Below, in pieces: positions 51,090 through 60,441 of a stretch of 64,000 nucleotides of DNA. Below the pieces are notes generated by a model. That model was not told where the DNA came from, made no database searches, and was given only the letters and a program-made list of their open reading frames with translations. Made by a program: the position numbers and the translations under genes. This stretch comes from UBA2387 sp019454665 (GTDB lineage Bacteria; Armatimonadota; Fimbriimonadia; Fimbriimonadales; Fimbriimonadaceae), in NCBI GenBank assembly GCA_045862995.1, contig BTVX01000013.1, positions 29,906 through 93,905 of the forward strand, written 5' to 3'. How positions within the stretch are numbered: position 1 is the stretch's first letter; every line of letters starts with the position of its first letter.

Positions 51090-53089
51090 GGCAACTGCGC
51101 CACGGCACGCGCGATCAGGGCCAAGGCGATGGCGCACATGGCGATGAGGCCCGTGCCGCAGCTGAACCCCGCCAGTAGGACCGGCGCATAGCGCATCCAC
51201 TGCTCCTCGCCGTACTTGCGCGCGAAGAACCTGCGGCCCGCCCAGGCCCCCACCAGTTGCGGCACCGTGTTGGCGGGGAAAAGTCCGAGTCCACCGGCGA
51301 AACCATAGAAGAAAAGCAGCGGAACCTTGAACAGCGACATCAGCCCGAACACGAGCAAGCCGCCCGCAGTCCCCGCTGCGATGAGCCCCGGTTTGAGCGC
51401 CTTGGCGAACCAGCCCACCTCGCCGTCGGCGCGGGGGACGTTGATCTGCTGGATGACTGATTGCATCGTGGCGTGCACCGGCCAGAACTTCTGGGCGTAC
51501 GGGAACTGGCCGCTCGGTACGGGGGTCGAGTTCCAGAAGAAGCTCCAAAACGCGAAACTGGCCAGCATGACCACGGGGAACATGAACGCTTCCGCCTTCA
51601 GGACGCTGGTGAACTTCGTGCCCGTCAGCTCGACTTCGCGGAAGCGCTGGGCCGCCCAACCGTGATCGGCCAGAGGCACGGGGGCGTACCAGATGTCCAC
51701 ACGCTGATAGCCCGAAGCGACGACGCTGGCCTCCTTGAGATAGGGGAACGAGACGCCTCGGCCCGTCAGACCGTACATGCGAGCCGAGATGTACGAGTTC
51801 AGCGGACTCCACACCAAGCCGAAGAAGATCAAGATCCACAGCGGGAAGTCTGGGATCAGGGCTTTGCACACCGCGATGAGCGTGACCGTGGCGGCCAGCC
51901 ACGCCCCGATCGCTGCCCATACGGGCACATCGCCGCGACCGGGCGGCGGACTCAACGTCGAGGCGCGTTCGAGCCGCTGTTTGCGCCCCTGAGCGAGGGC
52001 GCGAACCACCAGCACGATGCCGATGATGCCGACCGAGATGTTGACGCCTATGCCTACAGACAGCCAAAAGTCCATGTCCACGCTGAGCTTCGCCACGAAC
52101 GCGTCCGAGCCGAACCGGTAGTTGGGCAACAACCCGGCGTGGTAGAGGATCGGGTTCATGACGATCATCGCCAGCACCGACGCGACGCACGCGCCCAACA
52201 CGATTTGGAACGGGAGCACGAACCCGACCAGGACGTTGCCCAGGCTCAGACTCAGGCCCACGATGGCGGCAGGCAGTAGGTTCTCGACGCTCGTGGTGTA
52301 GTCGGCGAACGGGATGGGCAGGATCTCGAACGAATCGTTGAACAGCGTCCCGGTCACCACGGGCACGCCGATGTAAACCACTCCGAACAGCATGCCGATG
52401 ACCGAACCCGTCGAGAACATGCTCCATCGCCAGCTCTCCGTGCCGGCCTCGGCGAGCGCGGTGGCCCCGGAGGCGGCGACGGGGGCATAAGGAAACGGCA
52501 AGCGCTCGACGTCGCTGGTGGCCCGGAACAGGGCGTAGCCCAGGCCCATCCAGCTCAGCCGCCCGCAGAAGTCGCCCAGCACCAACAGTCCCACCGGGCG
52601 CAGCCAATCGGGGTGCCAAAGCGCGCGCCCGACCACGCCGGGACTGTTCGCCGCGGGCACGGCCCAGCCGGGAATCTGGTCGGCGATGGGCTGAGCGGCC
52701 GGCGACGGGATGAAGTAGCCGTTCCAAACGAGGTGGGCGAACGGCCCGCCGCCGAGCCCGCGCTCGACGTTGATGACGGACGTCAAGCCCGCGGCTAGGT
52801 AGAAGAGGATGTAGATTTCCTGCTTGCGGAGCGGGGCGTAGCTGCGGCGCGCGACCTCGGCGAACAGAACGATGGTGACCCACTCGGCGGCTTCGCCCAC
52901 GCCCTGGCCCGCGACCAGACCCAGGTACATGCCGCCGGGGAGCATGAACAACGCGATGAAGAGCGCGCCGATGGCCGTGCGGACGGTGAAGCCCTCTTGG
53001 AACTCCTGAGCCACCGTTGCCGCCTGGGGGCGCGTGTTCGCCACTCTGGTGGGGTTCGCTGCGTCGCTGCGAAGTCCTGCCTTCGTCAT
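51083..53089 (-). CDS. OPT-superfamily-like membrane transporter (DUF6784/6785-type)
   Basis: About 668 residues with around 14 to 16 membrane segments. The N-terminal RTAIGALFIALFMLPGGMYL, WVTIVLFAEVARRSYAPLRK and EIYILFYLAAGL resemble peptide/oligopeptide-like OPT transporters of planctomycetes and relatives. A middle soluble loop (VPVWAAIGAW) and ARMYGLTGRGVSFPYLKEAS separate two halves, of which the second has GLGLFPANTVPQLVGAWAGR. The cargo is unknown. ATG 53089 is used. Confidence 0.65.
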   Translation of the reverse strand: MTKAGLRSDAANPTRVANTRPQAATVAQEFQEGFTVRTAIGALFIALFMLPGGMYLGLVAGQGVGEAAEWVTIVLFAEVARRSYAPLRKQEIYILFYLAAGLTSVINVERGLGGGPFAHLVWNGYFIPSPAAQPIADQIPGWAVPAANSPGVVGRALWHPDWLRPVGLLVLGDFCGRLSWMGLGYALFRATSDVERLPFPYAPVAASGATALAEAGTESWRWSMFSTGSVIGMLFGVVYIGVPVVTGTLFNDSFEILPIPFADYTTSVENLLPAAIVGLSLSLGNVLVGFVLPFQIVLGACVASVLAMIVMNPILYHAGLLPNYRFGSDAFVAKLSVDMDFWLSVGIGVNISVGIIGIVLVVRALAQGRKQRLERASTLSPPPGRGDVPVWAAIGAWLAATVTLIAVCKALIPDFPLWILIFFGLVWSPLNSYISARMYGLTGRGVSFPYLKEASVVASGYQRVDIWYAPVPLADHGWAAQRFREVELTGTKFTSVLKAEAFMFPVVMLASFAFWSFFWNSTPVPSGQFPYAQKFWPVHATMQSVIQQINVPRADGEVGWFAKALKPGLIAAGTAGGLLVFGLMSLFKVPLLFFYGFAGGLGLFPANTVPQLVGAWAGRRFFARKYGEEQWMRYAPVLLAGFSCGTGLIAMCAIALALIARAVAQLPY

Positions 53090-53169
53090 TCTCGGCAGGC
53101 GCAACGGCGAGTCGCTCCTCCCCAGCGACCGGTCTCCTAGAGGGTTCGCGGGGCGGACCTTGGTTTAGA

Positions 53170-53763
53170 ATGGGTGATGTGGCCGAAGTCAGCCCTCGGG
53201 AATACCTCCGCGCCGAGCGCGAAGCGACCGTCCGTCACGAGTTGATCAACGGCCGCGTGGTGGCGATGGCCGGCGCGACCAAAGAACATGTCGTGATCGT
53301 CGCCAACTTGGTGGTGGAGTTGTCCGTCGGGCTCCGACCCCAAGGATGTCGGCCCTATCCGACCGACCTTCGCGTGCGCGTCCGCGCAACCGACCTCTAC
53401 ACCTACCCGGACATCAGCGTCATCTGTGGCGAGGGCACGTTCGACGAGGACGATGTGGCCGTTCTTCTCGATCCCGTGGCCATCGTCGAAGTGCTGTCCA
53501 AGTCCACCGAGGCTTACGACCGCGGGGCCAAGTTCGCCCACTACCGGCGAATCCCAGAACTGCGAACTTATGTCCTGGCTTCGAGCACATCCCCCCTGGT
53601 GGACGTGTTCGAGCGACAGGACGACGGAAAGTGGTCGCTCGTCTCGCACGAGGGTCTCGACGGCACGATTCGCCTAAACCACCTGAACGTCGAAGCCGCC
53701 ATACGCGACATCTACCGCGACGTGGACTTCGAGGGCGACGACCTGTCGCCGATTCCCCTCTAG
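53170..53763 (+). CDS. Uma2-family (DUF820) putative restriction-fold endonuclease
   Basis: 197 residues. The PD-(D/E)XK fold is visible: VSPREYLRAEREATVRHELI, NGRVVAMAG, YTYPDISVICGEG with the Asp and DPVAIVEVLSKSTEAYDRGA with the Glu, then KFAHYRRIPELRTYVLAS. Such proteins occur in large numbers in cyanobacteria and some other phyla; their role is unknown. The stop is shared with the convergent ThuA gene in CTAG. ATG 53170 is the first Met before the domain. Confidence 0.88.
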   Translation: MGDVAEVSPREYLRAEREATVRHELINGRVVAMAGATKEHVVIVANLVVELSVGLRPQGCRPYPTDLRVRVRATDLYTYPDISVICGEGTFDEDDVAVLLDPVAIVEVLSKSTEAYDRGAKFAHYRRIPELRTYVLASSTSPLVDVFERQDDGKWSLVSHEGLDGTIRLNHLNVEAAIRDIYRDVDFEGDDLSPIPL

Positions 53764-54455
53764 CGCCCGGCGGCCCAGAGGATGCCTTCCGCCACGTGGC
53801 GGACGAAGAGCGGTTCGGTGTACGACTCCTTGGTGTGGCCGCCCGCCGTGTACCACGCCCGCCCGCCCAGCGACTCGTGTTGCCACGCGATCGGGTGGTC
53901 GGCGCCCATCTTGCCGCCCTGGTACGACTTTTCGTCCAGCGTCAGCAGGACCTTGACCTGCGAACGCGGGTTCGTCTTGTAGTCGTACCACTCGTCCTTG
54001 CGCCGCCAAACCTTGGGCAAGAACCGGGTCGAGGGGTGCGAGGCGTCCTCGACGTGGATGTCGGCGTCCTGGATGTGCGGGTGGCTCATGAAGTACGCGC
54101 CCACCAGCTTGCCGAACCAAGGCCAGTCGTATTCGGTGTCCGCTGCGGCGTGGATGCCGACGAACCCGCCGCCCTTCTGCACGAAGCCCTCCATCGCCGA
54201 CTGCTGGTCGGCGTTCAGGATGTCGCCCGTCGTGGAAAGGAAGACGACGACCTTGTGCTTGGCCAGGTTGTCCGCCGTGAACACCGAAGCGTCCTCGGAG
54301 TGCTCGACGGCGAAGTCGCGTTCGACGCCCATCTTGCGGATGGCTTCGACGCCGTTCGGGATCGAATCGTGACGGAACCCGGCGGTTTTGCTGAAGACCA
54401 GCACCGAGAACTGGGGCGCGGAGACGGCGGCCAAGGCGAGCAGAGCGACGGTCAT
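53760..54455 (-). CDS. Secreted ThuA-like protein
   Basis: 231 residues with a signal peptide (MTVALLALAAVSAPQ). ThuA is a class I glutamine-amidotransferase-like fold linked to trehalose and other sugar use. Family signatures: VLVFSKTAGFRHDSIPNGVE, VVVFLSTTGDILNADQQSAM, GGGFVGIHAAADTEYDWPWF, HPIAWQHE and GGRAWYTAGGHT. It seems exported. Its stop shares CTAG with the Uma2 gene. Confidence 0.9.
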   Translation of the reverse strand: MTVALLALAAVSAPQFSVLVFSKTAGFRHDSIPNGVEAIRKMGVERDFAVEHSEDASVFTADNLAKHKVVVFLSTTGDILNADQQSAMEGFVQKGGGFVGIHAAADTEYDWPWFGKLVGAYFMSHPHIQDADIHVEDASHPSTRFLPKVWRRKDEWYDYKTNPRSQVKVLLTLDEKSYQGGKMGADHPIAWQHESLGGRAWYTAGGHTKESYTEPLFVRHVAEGILWAAGR

Positions 54456-54520
54456 GACCCCATTCTAGCCTGAACTCGGGCTGGATTCGTTCAACCCGTG
54501 GGGCTCAAGCGGGTACATTC

Positions 54521-54664
54521 ATGCCGCAACGCCTGCCGAAATCTATGAAGCCCCGTCGGATCGAGACCACCCTCCGCCCGTCCAGCCCGCGTTCTGGGAA
54601 CGCGAATCGGACGACGCCAGTCAAAGCCGTTGGCGCGCCATGCGCCTCAGGAGCAGGCAGGTGA
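54521..54664 (+). CDS. Possible 47-residue upstream ORF overlapping the amidotransferase start
   Basis: ATG 54521 to TGA 54664 encodes an Arg/Pro/Ser-rich peptide (MPQRLPKSMKPRRIETT at its start) with no known family. It ends in the GTGA that also gives the amidotransferase GTG. It could be a leader that couples translation, or only chance. Confidence 0.25.
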   Translation: MPQRLPKSMKPRRIETTLRPSSPRSGNANRTTPVKAVGAPCASGAGR

Positions 54665-55884
54665 TTCAAGACTCGACGACGCTCAGCCGCCCGGCGGCCG
54701 CGCCCTTGGTCGAACCCGTGTATGCGCGGGACCTCAAGGGCGTGAAGGACAACCCGAACTACCGCGTGTGCGTGCGGTGCGTGATGGACACGACCGATCC
54801 GGACATCAGGTTCGACGAGCAGGGCGTGTGCAACCACTGCCGCAGCTACGACAAGAAGGTCCAGCAATACATGGGCCCGATCGAGACGCGCAAGGAGCGG
54901 CTGGACAAGTACGTCGAGGACATCAAAGCGGCGGGCAAAGGCAAGGATTACGACTGCATCTGCGGCGTGAGCGGCGGCGTGGACTCCACCTACGTCGCGT
55001 ACTACGCCAAGAAGGTCCTCGGGCTGCGGCCTCTGGCCGTCCACATGGACAACGGCTGGAACAGCGAACTGGCCGTCAAGAATATCGAGAAGACGCTCCG
55101 CACGCTGGACATTGATCTCTACACCGAGGTGCTGGACTGGGACGAATTTCGCGACATCCAGATTGCGTTCCTCAAGGCCAGCACGCCGGACAGCGAAATC
55201 CCGACCGACCACGCGATCGACGCCGTGCTCATGCAGCAAGCCTCGCGGCTCGGCATCAAGTACATCCTTGGCGGCCACAACGTGCGCAGCGAGGCCATCC
55301 TGCCCAACGCGTGGTCCACGGGCAAGCGCGATTGGAAGTACATCCGCAACCTGCACAAGATGTTCGGCACGCGCCCGATGAAGACGTTCCCGCACTTCTC
55401 CATGTTCGACATGTGGAAGTTCCTGAGCGTGGACAAACTCAAGTGGATCAACATCCTCGACTCGGTGGAATACAACAAGACCGAGGCGATGCGCGTGCTG
55501 CAAGAGGACCTCGGCTGGATCTACTACGGCGGCAAGCACTACGAGAGCGTGTACACCCGGTTCTTCCAGGGCTACATCCTGCCCGTCAAGTTCGGCTACG
55601 ACAAGCGCAAGGCCCATCTCAGCGCCCTCGTTTGCGCGGGAGAGATCACGCGGGAACAGGCCCTGCACACGTTGGACGCCGAGCCCACCTGCCCGCCCGA
55701 CCTGCTGGTGCAAGACATGGAGTTCCTCCTGAAGAAGTTCAACTTCAGCAAGGAGGAGTTCGACGCGATCATGGCCCTGCCGCCCAAGTCCATCAACGAT
55801 TATCCGGCCTATCAGAACGACTGGTACGCCGATGCGGTGCGGAACTTCTATCGGGCGGTCAAGCGCAAGCGGGTCGAGGGCTGA
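54661..55884 (+). CDS. N-acetyl sugar amidotransferase (PseA/WbpG type)
   Basis: 407 residues. Makes an amidino or amino group on a nucleotide-linked or polysaccharide sugar, using ammonia normally supplied by HisH/HisF-like partners. An N-terminal Cys pair set is CVRCVMDTT and CNHCRSY; the PP-loop ATPase site is CGVSGGVDSTYVAYYAKKV, with GGHNVRSEAILPN and YDKRKAHLSALVCAGEITRE further on. GTG 54661 has AGGAG seven bases upstream and is preferred to ATG 54640. No hisH or hisF homologue lies nearby. A glycosyltransferase gene follows after 4 bases. Confidence 0.88.
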   Translation: MIQDSTTLSRPAAAPLVEPVYARDLKGVKDNPNYRVCVRCVMDTTDPDIRFDEQGVCNHCRSYDKKVQQYMGPIETRKERLDKYVEDIKAAGKGKDYDCICGVSGGVDSTYVAYYAKKVLGLRPLAVHMDNGWNSELAVKNIEKTLRTLDIDLYTEVLDWDEFRDIQIAFLKASTPDSEIPTDHAIDAVLMQQASRLGIKYILGGHNVRSEAILPNAWSTGKRDWKYIRNLHKMFGTRPMKTFPHFSMFDMWKFLSVDKLKWINILDSVEYNKTEAMRVLQEDLGWIYYGGKHYESVYTRFFQGYILPVKFGYDKRKAHLSALVCAGEITREQALHTLDAEPTCPPDLLVQDMEFLLKKFNFSKEEFDAIMALPPKSINDYPAYQNDWYADAVRNFYRAVKRKRVEG

Positions 55885-55888
55885 CCCC

Positions 55889-57037
55889 GTGAGCCAGTCG
55901 GCACGCCGTATCGTGCATGTTTGCGCCCAACACTCGGTCGAGGATCGGCGAGTGTTCCAACGTTCGTGCTGCTCGCTCGCCAAGGCGGGCTACGACGTCC
56001 ACCTCGTCGCCCACGCCACGCCGCGCGTTCCCATCGGCACCCACACTCTTGATGGCGTCACGGTCCATGCCGTGCGCAAGCCGGGCGGACGCCGCGACCG
56101 CGCCGCGCACCGCAACGAGGTGATGGCCGTGGTTCAGGGGCTGAACGCGGACGCCTACCACGTCCACGAACCCGAGTTGCTTGGCCCGACGATCCAACTG
56201 GCCGCCGGGAAGCCCGTGATCTGGGACGTGCACGAGGTGTACATGGAGGCCGTCAAAGAGCGCGAGTGGATTCCCAAGCCGCTCCGCCCCGTCGCCGCGT
56301 TCGTCTGGGACCGGACCGAGAAGGGCCATCTGAAGCGATGCGCAGCGGTGGTTCCGGCGACCGAGAGCGTGGCGCGCCGCTACTACCCGCTCCACAGTAA
56401 GGTCGTCACGATTTGGAATTTCCCGGAACTCGAGGACTTCCCGGTCAGGCCGGACGCCGAACGCGATCCGGGCGTCTTCGTGTACGTCGGCGGTTTGGAC
56501 GAGCCGCGCGGCGTGCAGCAAGGTGTCTTGGCCGCGGGAGTCTTGCGAAAACGTGGCGTGGAGGCCACCTTCAAGATCGCCCCTTGGCACGGCGAGCACC
56601 GCATCCCCGAGCTGAAAGCCTTGGCCGATGAGTGCGGCGCGGGCGACTCGGTGCAGGTGGTGGACAAGATGAGCAAGTGGGAACTCGCCGAGTTCCTCAA
56701 CTGGGCTTGGATCGGCTTGGTGCCCCATCTGCCGACCTACCGCATGTCGCTCAACATGCCCGTCAAGATTCTGGAGTACATGGCGATGGAACTGCCCATC
56801 GTCTACACCGACCTGCCCAACCACGTTGAGATGACGGATGGGCGCAACGTGGGCATCAAAGTGGACACACGCAATCCCGAGGCGATTGCCGACGCCATCC
56901 AGATGCTGATCGAGCACCCCGAAGAGGCCCGGGCCATGGGCCGGCGGGGACGCGAGCTGATCGAAGAGAAGTTCAACTGGACCACCGAGGCCCAGAAACT
57001 CGCGACCCTTTACAGCGAGGTCCTCGGCCACCCGTAG
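55889..57037 (+). CDS. GT4-like glycosyltransferase
   Basis: 382 residues of GT-B fold. The N-terminal half has VHVCAQHSVEDRRVFQRSCC, LAKAGYDVHLVAHATP and YHVHEPELLGP; the C-terminal half has VFVYVGGLDEPRGVQQGVLA, MSLNMPVKILEYMAMELPIV and GIKVDTRNPEAIADAIQMLI, with the acidic residue of the E-x7-E type site in KILEYMA. It probably adds a sugar during surface polysaccharide synthesis. GTG 55889 is 4 bases after the amidotransferase stop. Confidence 0.85.
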   Translation: MSQSARRIVHVCAQHSVEDRRVFQRSCCSLAKAGYDVHLVAHATPRVPIGTHTLDGVTVHAVRKPGGRRDRAAHRNEVMAVVQGLNADAYHVHEPELLGPTIQLAAGKPVIWDVHEVYMEAVKEREWIPKPLRPVAAFVWDRTEKGHLKRCAAVVPATESVARRYYPLHSKVVTIWNFPELEDFPVRPDAERDPGVFVYVGGLDEPRGVQQGVLAAGVLRKRGVEATFKIAPWHGEHRIPELKALADECGAGDSVQVVDKMSKWELAEFLNWAWIGLVPHLPTYRMSLNMPVKILEYMAMELPIVYTDLPNHVEMTDGRNVGIKVDTRNPEAIADAIQMLIEHPEEARAMGRRGRELIEEKFNWTTEAQKLATLYSEVLGHP

Positions 57038-57173
57038 GCGCGCGAGATGCGGACCTCGGGCTCGGCCCTTGGTGGGCCCCAGGGGTCCTGCCGGCCGCCG
57101 GGCGGGTACAACCGAATACTCTCCCGCACAGGCGTCCGAAACGACGGCGTGGGCCGCCGATGCCTCTTTCAAC

Positions 57174-59315
57174 ATGAAGCAAATCCTCCAGAATCTCGGC
57201 AGCGGTGCGACCGAAGTCGCCGAAGTCCCGTGTCCGCAAGCGCGGGCGGGCCACTTGCTCATCCGCACCTCGCGAACCCTGGTCTCCGCCGGCACCGAGC
57301 GCATGCTCGTCGAATTCGGCCGGGGCAACCTGATCCAAAAGGCCAAGTCCCAACCCGACAAGGTCAAGGACGTGCTGAGCAAGATCAAGACCGACGGGCT
57401 GATGCCGACGCTGGACGCCGTCAAGGCCAAGCTCGACGTGCCCATGCCGCTCGGTTACTGCAACGCCGGAACGGTGCTGGAAGTCGGTCGCGGGGTCGAA
57501 GGCTTCGCCGTCGGCGACCGGGTGGTCTCGAACGGCAACCATGCCGAAGTCGTGGCCGTGCCAAAGAACCTGTGCGCCCGCATCCCCGAGGGCGTGACCG
57601 ACGAGGAAGCCGCGTTCACCGTTCTGGCCTCGATCGGCTTGCAGGGCATTCGGCTGTTGAAGCCGACGCTGGGCGAGTGCTTCGTCGTCTCCGGTCTGGG
57701 CCTGATCGGCCTGATGTGCGTCCAGATGTTGCGCGCCGCCGGTTGCCGCGTGCTGGGGCTCGATTTCAACGCGAAGCGGCTCGAAATCGCCAAGAGCTAT
57801 GGCGCGGAGACGGTCAACCTCGGCGCGGGCGAAGACCCCGTCGAATCCGCGATGGGCTTTTCACGGGGCAAAGGCGTGGACGGCGTGCTGATCTGCGCGG
57901 CGACCGACAGCAACGAGCCGATCAAGCAATCGGCCCACATGTGCCGCAAGCGCGGCCGCATCGTCCTCGTCGGCGTCGTGGGGCTGCAACTGTCGCGCGC
58001 GGACTTTTACGAGAAGGAACTCACGTTCCAGGTGTCGTGCTCGTATGGACCGGGCCGCTACGATCCGGGCTACGAGCAGGGTGGTCAGGACTATCCCATG
58101 CCGTTCGTGCGCTGGACCGAGCAACGCAACTTCGAGGCCGTGCTCGACATGATGGCCTCGGGAGCGCTCAACGTCCGCGACCTGATCACGCACCGTTACG
58201 CCATCGAGCATGCGCCGGACGCCTACAACGTCTTGACCGGCGACAAGGCCGCGATGGGCATCCTGCTCGAGTACCCGACCGCAGAGGCCAAGCCCGCCGA
58301 CGTGTTGAGGTCGCCGACGGTGAACGTCGCGCCCAGCGAGAAGGCCGCGCCCGCGACCGGTGCGGGACCGACAGTGAGTTTCATCGGCTCGGGCAACTAT
58401 GCGGGCCGCTTCCTCATTCCGGCGTTCCAGAAGGGTGGCGCGAAGTTCGGCATGGTTGCCAGCAGCGGCGGCGTGACGGCACAGCACTTCGCCAAGAAGT
58501 ACGGGTTCCGTACGGCGACGACCGACACCGATGCCTTGATCGCCGATGGCTCGGCCAACGCCGTGGCCATCGTCACGCGCCACGACACTCATGCGAGGTT
58601 CTCGGTGCAGGCGCTTCAGGCGGGCAAGAGCGTGTTCGTCGAGAAGCCGCTGGCGCTGACCCAGGACGAGTTGGACGCGATCACTGCCGCCCATGAAGCG
58701 TCGAAGGGAATCGTGATGGTGGGCTTCAACCGCCGCTTCGCACCGCACATCGTCAAGATGAAGCAATTGCTGGGCGGCATCAAAGAGCCCAAGTCGTTCA
58801 TCTACACGGTCAACGCGGGCGCGATTCCGCCGGACCACTGGATTCAGGACCTCAAGATCGGCGGGGGCCGCATCATCGGCGAAGGGTGTCACTTCGTGGA
58901 CCTCATCCGCTTCCTCGCGGGTTCGCCCTTGAGCAAGTGGGAGGCGCGCATGATGGGCGAAACGCCGCTCGTCGCGCTCCGCGCGGACAAGGCTAGCCTG
59001 CATCTCGAGTTCGCCGACGGCTCGACCGGCACGGTGCACTACTTGGCCAACGGCCACAAGTCGTTCCCCAAGGAGCGGCTCGAGGTCTTCGTCGGTGGCC
59101 GAGTGCTCCAGATGGACAACTTCCGCGTCCTGACCGGTTACGGCTGGCCCGGGTTCACCAAGCTGAAGCTCTGGAGCCAGAACAAGGGTCAGGTCGAGTG
59201 CGCCACGGCCTTCGTCAACGCCCTTTCGCAAGGCCAGCCGTCCCCGATTCCCTTCGACGAAATCGTCGAAGTGCATCGGTCGTGCATCGAAATGCAGCAA
59301 TCGCTGGTCGAGTGA
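57174..59315 (+). CDS. Two-domain protein: zinc-type alcohol dehydrogenase fold plus Gfo/Idh/MocA oxidoreductase
   Basis: 713 residues. Residues 1-370 are a medium-chain dehydrogenase (SAGTERMLVEFGRGNLIQKA, GYCNAGTVLEVGRGVEGFAV, NAD loop SGLGLIGLMCVQMLRAAG). Residues 400-713 are a Gfo/Idh/MocA enzyme (SFIGSGNYAGRFLIPAFQKG, VEKPLALTQDELDA, GGGRIIGEGCHFVDLIRFLA). Such fusions occur in polysaccharide and oligosaccharide clusters; how the two parts work together is not known. The gene is the third of the cluster, 136 bases after the glycosyltransferase. Confidence 0.9.
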   Translation: MKQILQNLGSGATEVAEVPCPQARAGHLLIRTSRTLVSAGTERMLVEFGRGNLIQKAKSQPDKVKDVLSKIKTDGLMPTLDAVKAKLDVPMPLGYCNAGTVLEVGRGVEGFAVGDRVVSNGNHAEVVAVPKNLCARIPEGVTDEEAAFTVLASIGLQGIRLLKPTLGECFVVSGLGLIGLMCVQMLRAAGCRVLGLDFNAKRLEIAKSYGAETVNLGAGEDPVESAMGFSRGKGVDGVLICAATDSNEPIKQSAHMCRKRGRIVLVGVVGLQLSRADFYEKELTFQVSCSYGPGRYDPGYEQGGQDYPMPFVRWTEQRNFEAVLDMMASGALNVRDLITHRYAIEHAPDAYNVLTGDKAAMGILLEYPTAEAKPADVLRSPTVNVAPSEKAAPATGAGPTVSFIGSGNYAGRFLIPAFQKGGAKFGMVASSGGVTAQHFAKKYGFRTATTDTDALIADGSANAVAIVTRHDTHARFSVQALQAGKSVFVEKPLALTQDELDAITAAHEASKGIVMVGFNRRFAPHIVKMKQLLGGIKEPKSFIYTVNAGAIPPDHWIQDLKIGGGRIIGEGCHFVDLIRFLAGSPLSKWEARMMGETPLVALRADKASLHLEFADGSTGTVHYLANGHKSFPKERLEVFVGGRVLQMDNFRVLTGYGWPGFTKLKLWSQNKGQVECATAFVNALSQGQPSPIPFDEIVEVHRSCIEMQQSLVE

Positions 59316-59326
59316 CGCGCTGCCCG

Positions 59327-60292
59327 CTAGCCGGGCATCGCGAACAGGCTCGGGAAGCCGCCCGTGTGCCAGAAGAGCACGCGGCCGCGAAGTTCGCCCC
59401 GCTCGGCCAGGCCGACCAGCCCCGCGAACGACTTGGCGCTGTAGACCGGGTCGAGGAAGATGCCTTCGGCCCGCGCCATGCGCTGGATCGCCGCCATCCC
59501 GTCGTCGCTGTACACGGCATAGCCCGGGCCGACCCAGTCCAGCCAATACTCGAAGTCGCTCTCGCGGAGCCGCTTGTTCTCCCCCGTGATCTTGTCCAAG
59601 CCTTCCGCGAGTGGGACGAGCGTCTCCGCCACCAGGCCGGGTTCGGGGTCGCAGGAGACGCCGATCACGCGTGTGGACGTGCCGTGGAACGCATAGGCCA
59701 GCCCCGTATGCGTGCTGCCGCTGCTCGTCGCCACTACGATGGTGTCGAACGGCTGATCGAGTTCCGCCGCCGCTTGGACAAAGCCATACGCGCCTACCGG
59801 CGAAGAACCGCCGATGGGGATGGTGGCAACGGTCCGGCCCGCCGACCGTTCCTCTTCGGCGGCGGCTTCGACGGCGTCGAAAAGTTCGTCCCAAGTGCCA
59901 TCGGGCAAGATGTCCACCCGCGCCCCAAGGAGGTCGTCCAGCATCAGATTGCCCCCTTTCGAGACCAAGCGCGTCCCCGAGGGCGCTCCGACCGGACCAT
60001 CGTAGGGCACGTCCATGGTCACGGCGCGCAGCCGCAATCCGTGCATCGAACAAGCCGCCGCGAGTTGGCGCACGAAGTTGCTTTGCGAGGAGCCGCACGT
60101 GATCACGGTGTCGGCTCCCTGCCGCAACACGTCGGCCAGCAGGTACTCGATCTTGCGGCCCTTGTTGCCGCCGCCGGCGAATCCGGTCAGGTCGTCCCGC
60201 TTGATCCACAGGTCGAGTCCGAGTTCCCTGCCCATGCGCTGTAGTGGGTGGACGGGCGTCGGGGCGCAGATCAAGGGCACTTTGGGCAGCAC
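59327..60292 (-). CDS. PLP-dependent deaminase/desulfhydrase (ACC deaminase / D-cysteine desulfhydrase family)
   Basis: About 321 residues of fold type II. LWIKRDDLTGFAGGGNKGRK carries the PLP Lys, with SSQSNFVRQLAAAC, the phosphate loop ATSSGSTHTGLAYAFHG, and DPVYSAKSFAGL near the end. Family enzymes open ACC or cleave D-cysteine; which one is not clear. GTG 60292 is chosen because VPLICAPTPVHPLQRM is the family start. It is divergent from the small Cys protein gene. Confidence 0.88.
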   Translation of the reverse strand: MLPKVPLICAPTPVHPLQRMGRELGLDLWIKRDDLTGFAGGGNKGRKIEYLLADVLRQGADTVITCGSSQSNFVRQLAAACSMHGLRLRAVTMDVPYDGPVGAPSGTRLVSKGGNLMLDDLLGARVDILPDGTWDELFDAVEAAAEEERSAGRTVATIPIGGSSPVGAYGFVQAAAELDQPFDTIVVATSSGSTHTGLAYAFHGTSTRVIGVSCDPEPGLVAETLVPLAEGLDKITGENKRLRESDFEYWLDWVGPGYAVYSDDGMAAIQRMARAEGIFLDPVYSAKSFAGLVGLAERGELRGRVLFWHTGGFPSLFAMPG

Positions 60293-60441
60293 GCCCGAGG
60301 GGATACCCGAGATTTGCCCGGTTCGATGTGCCAGCCGGTGGTTCGACGGGATTCCGTGGGACCTCGCGAACCTACCGAAAGGGCTTGAACCCCACTGTGC
60401 GATGAAAGGAGTGAGCCTCTCCGCATCGGAGGTGGACAACA

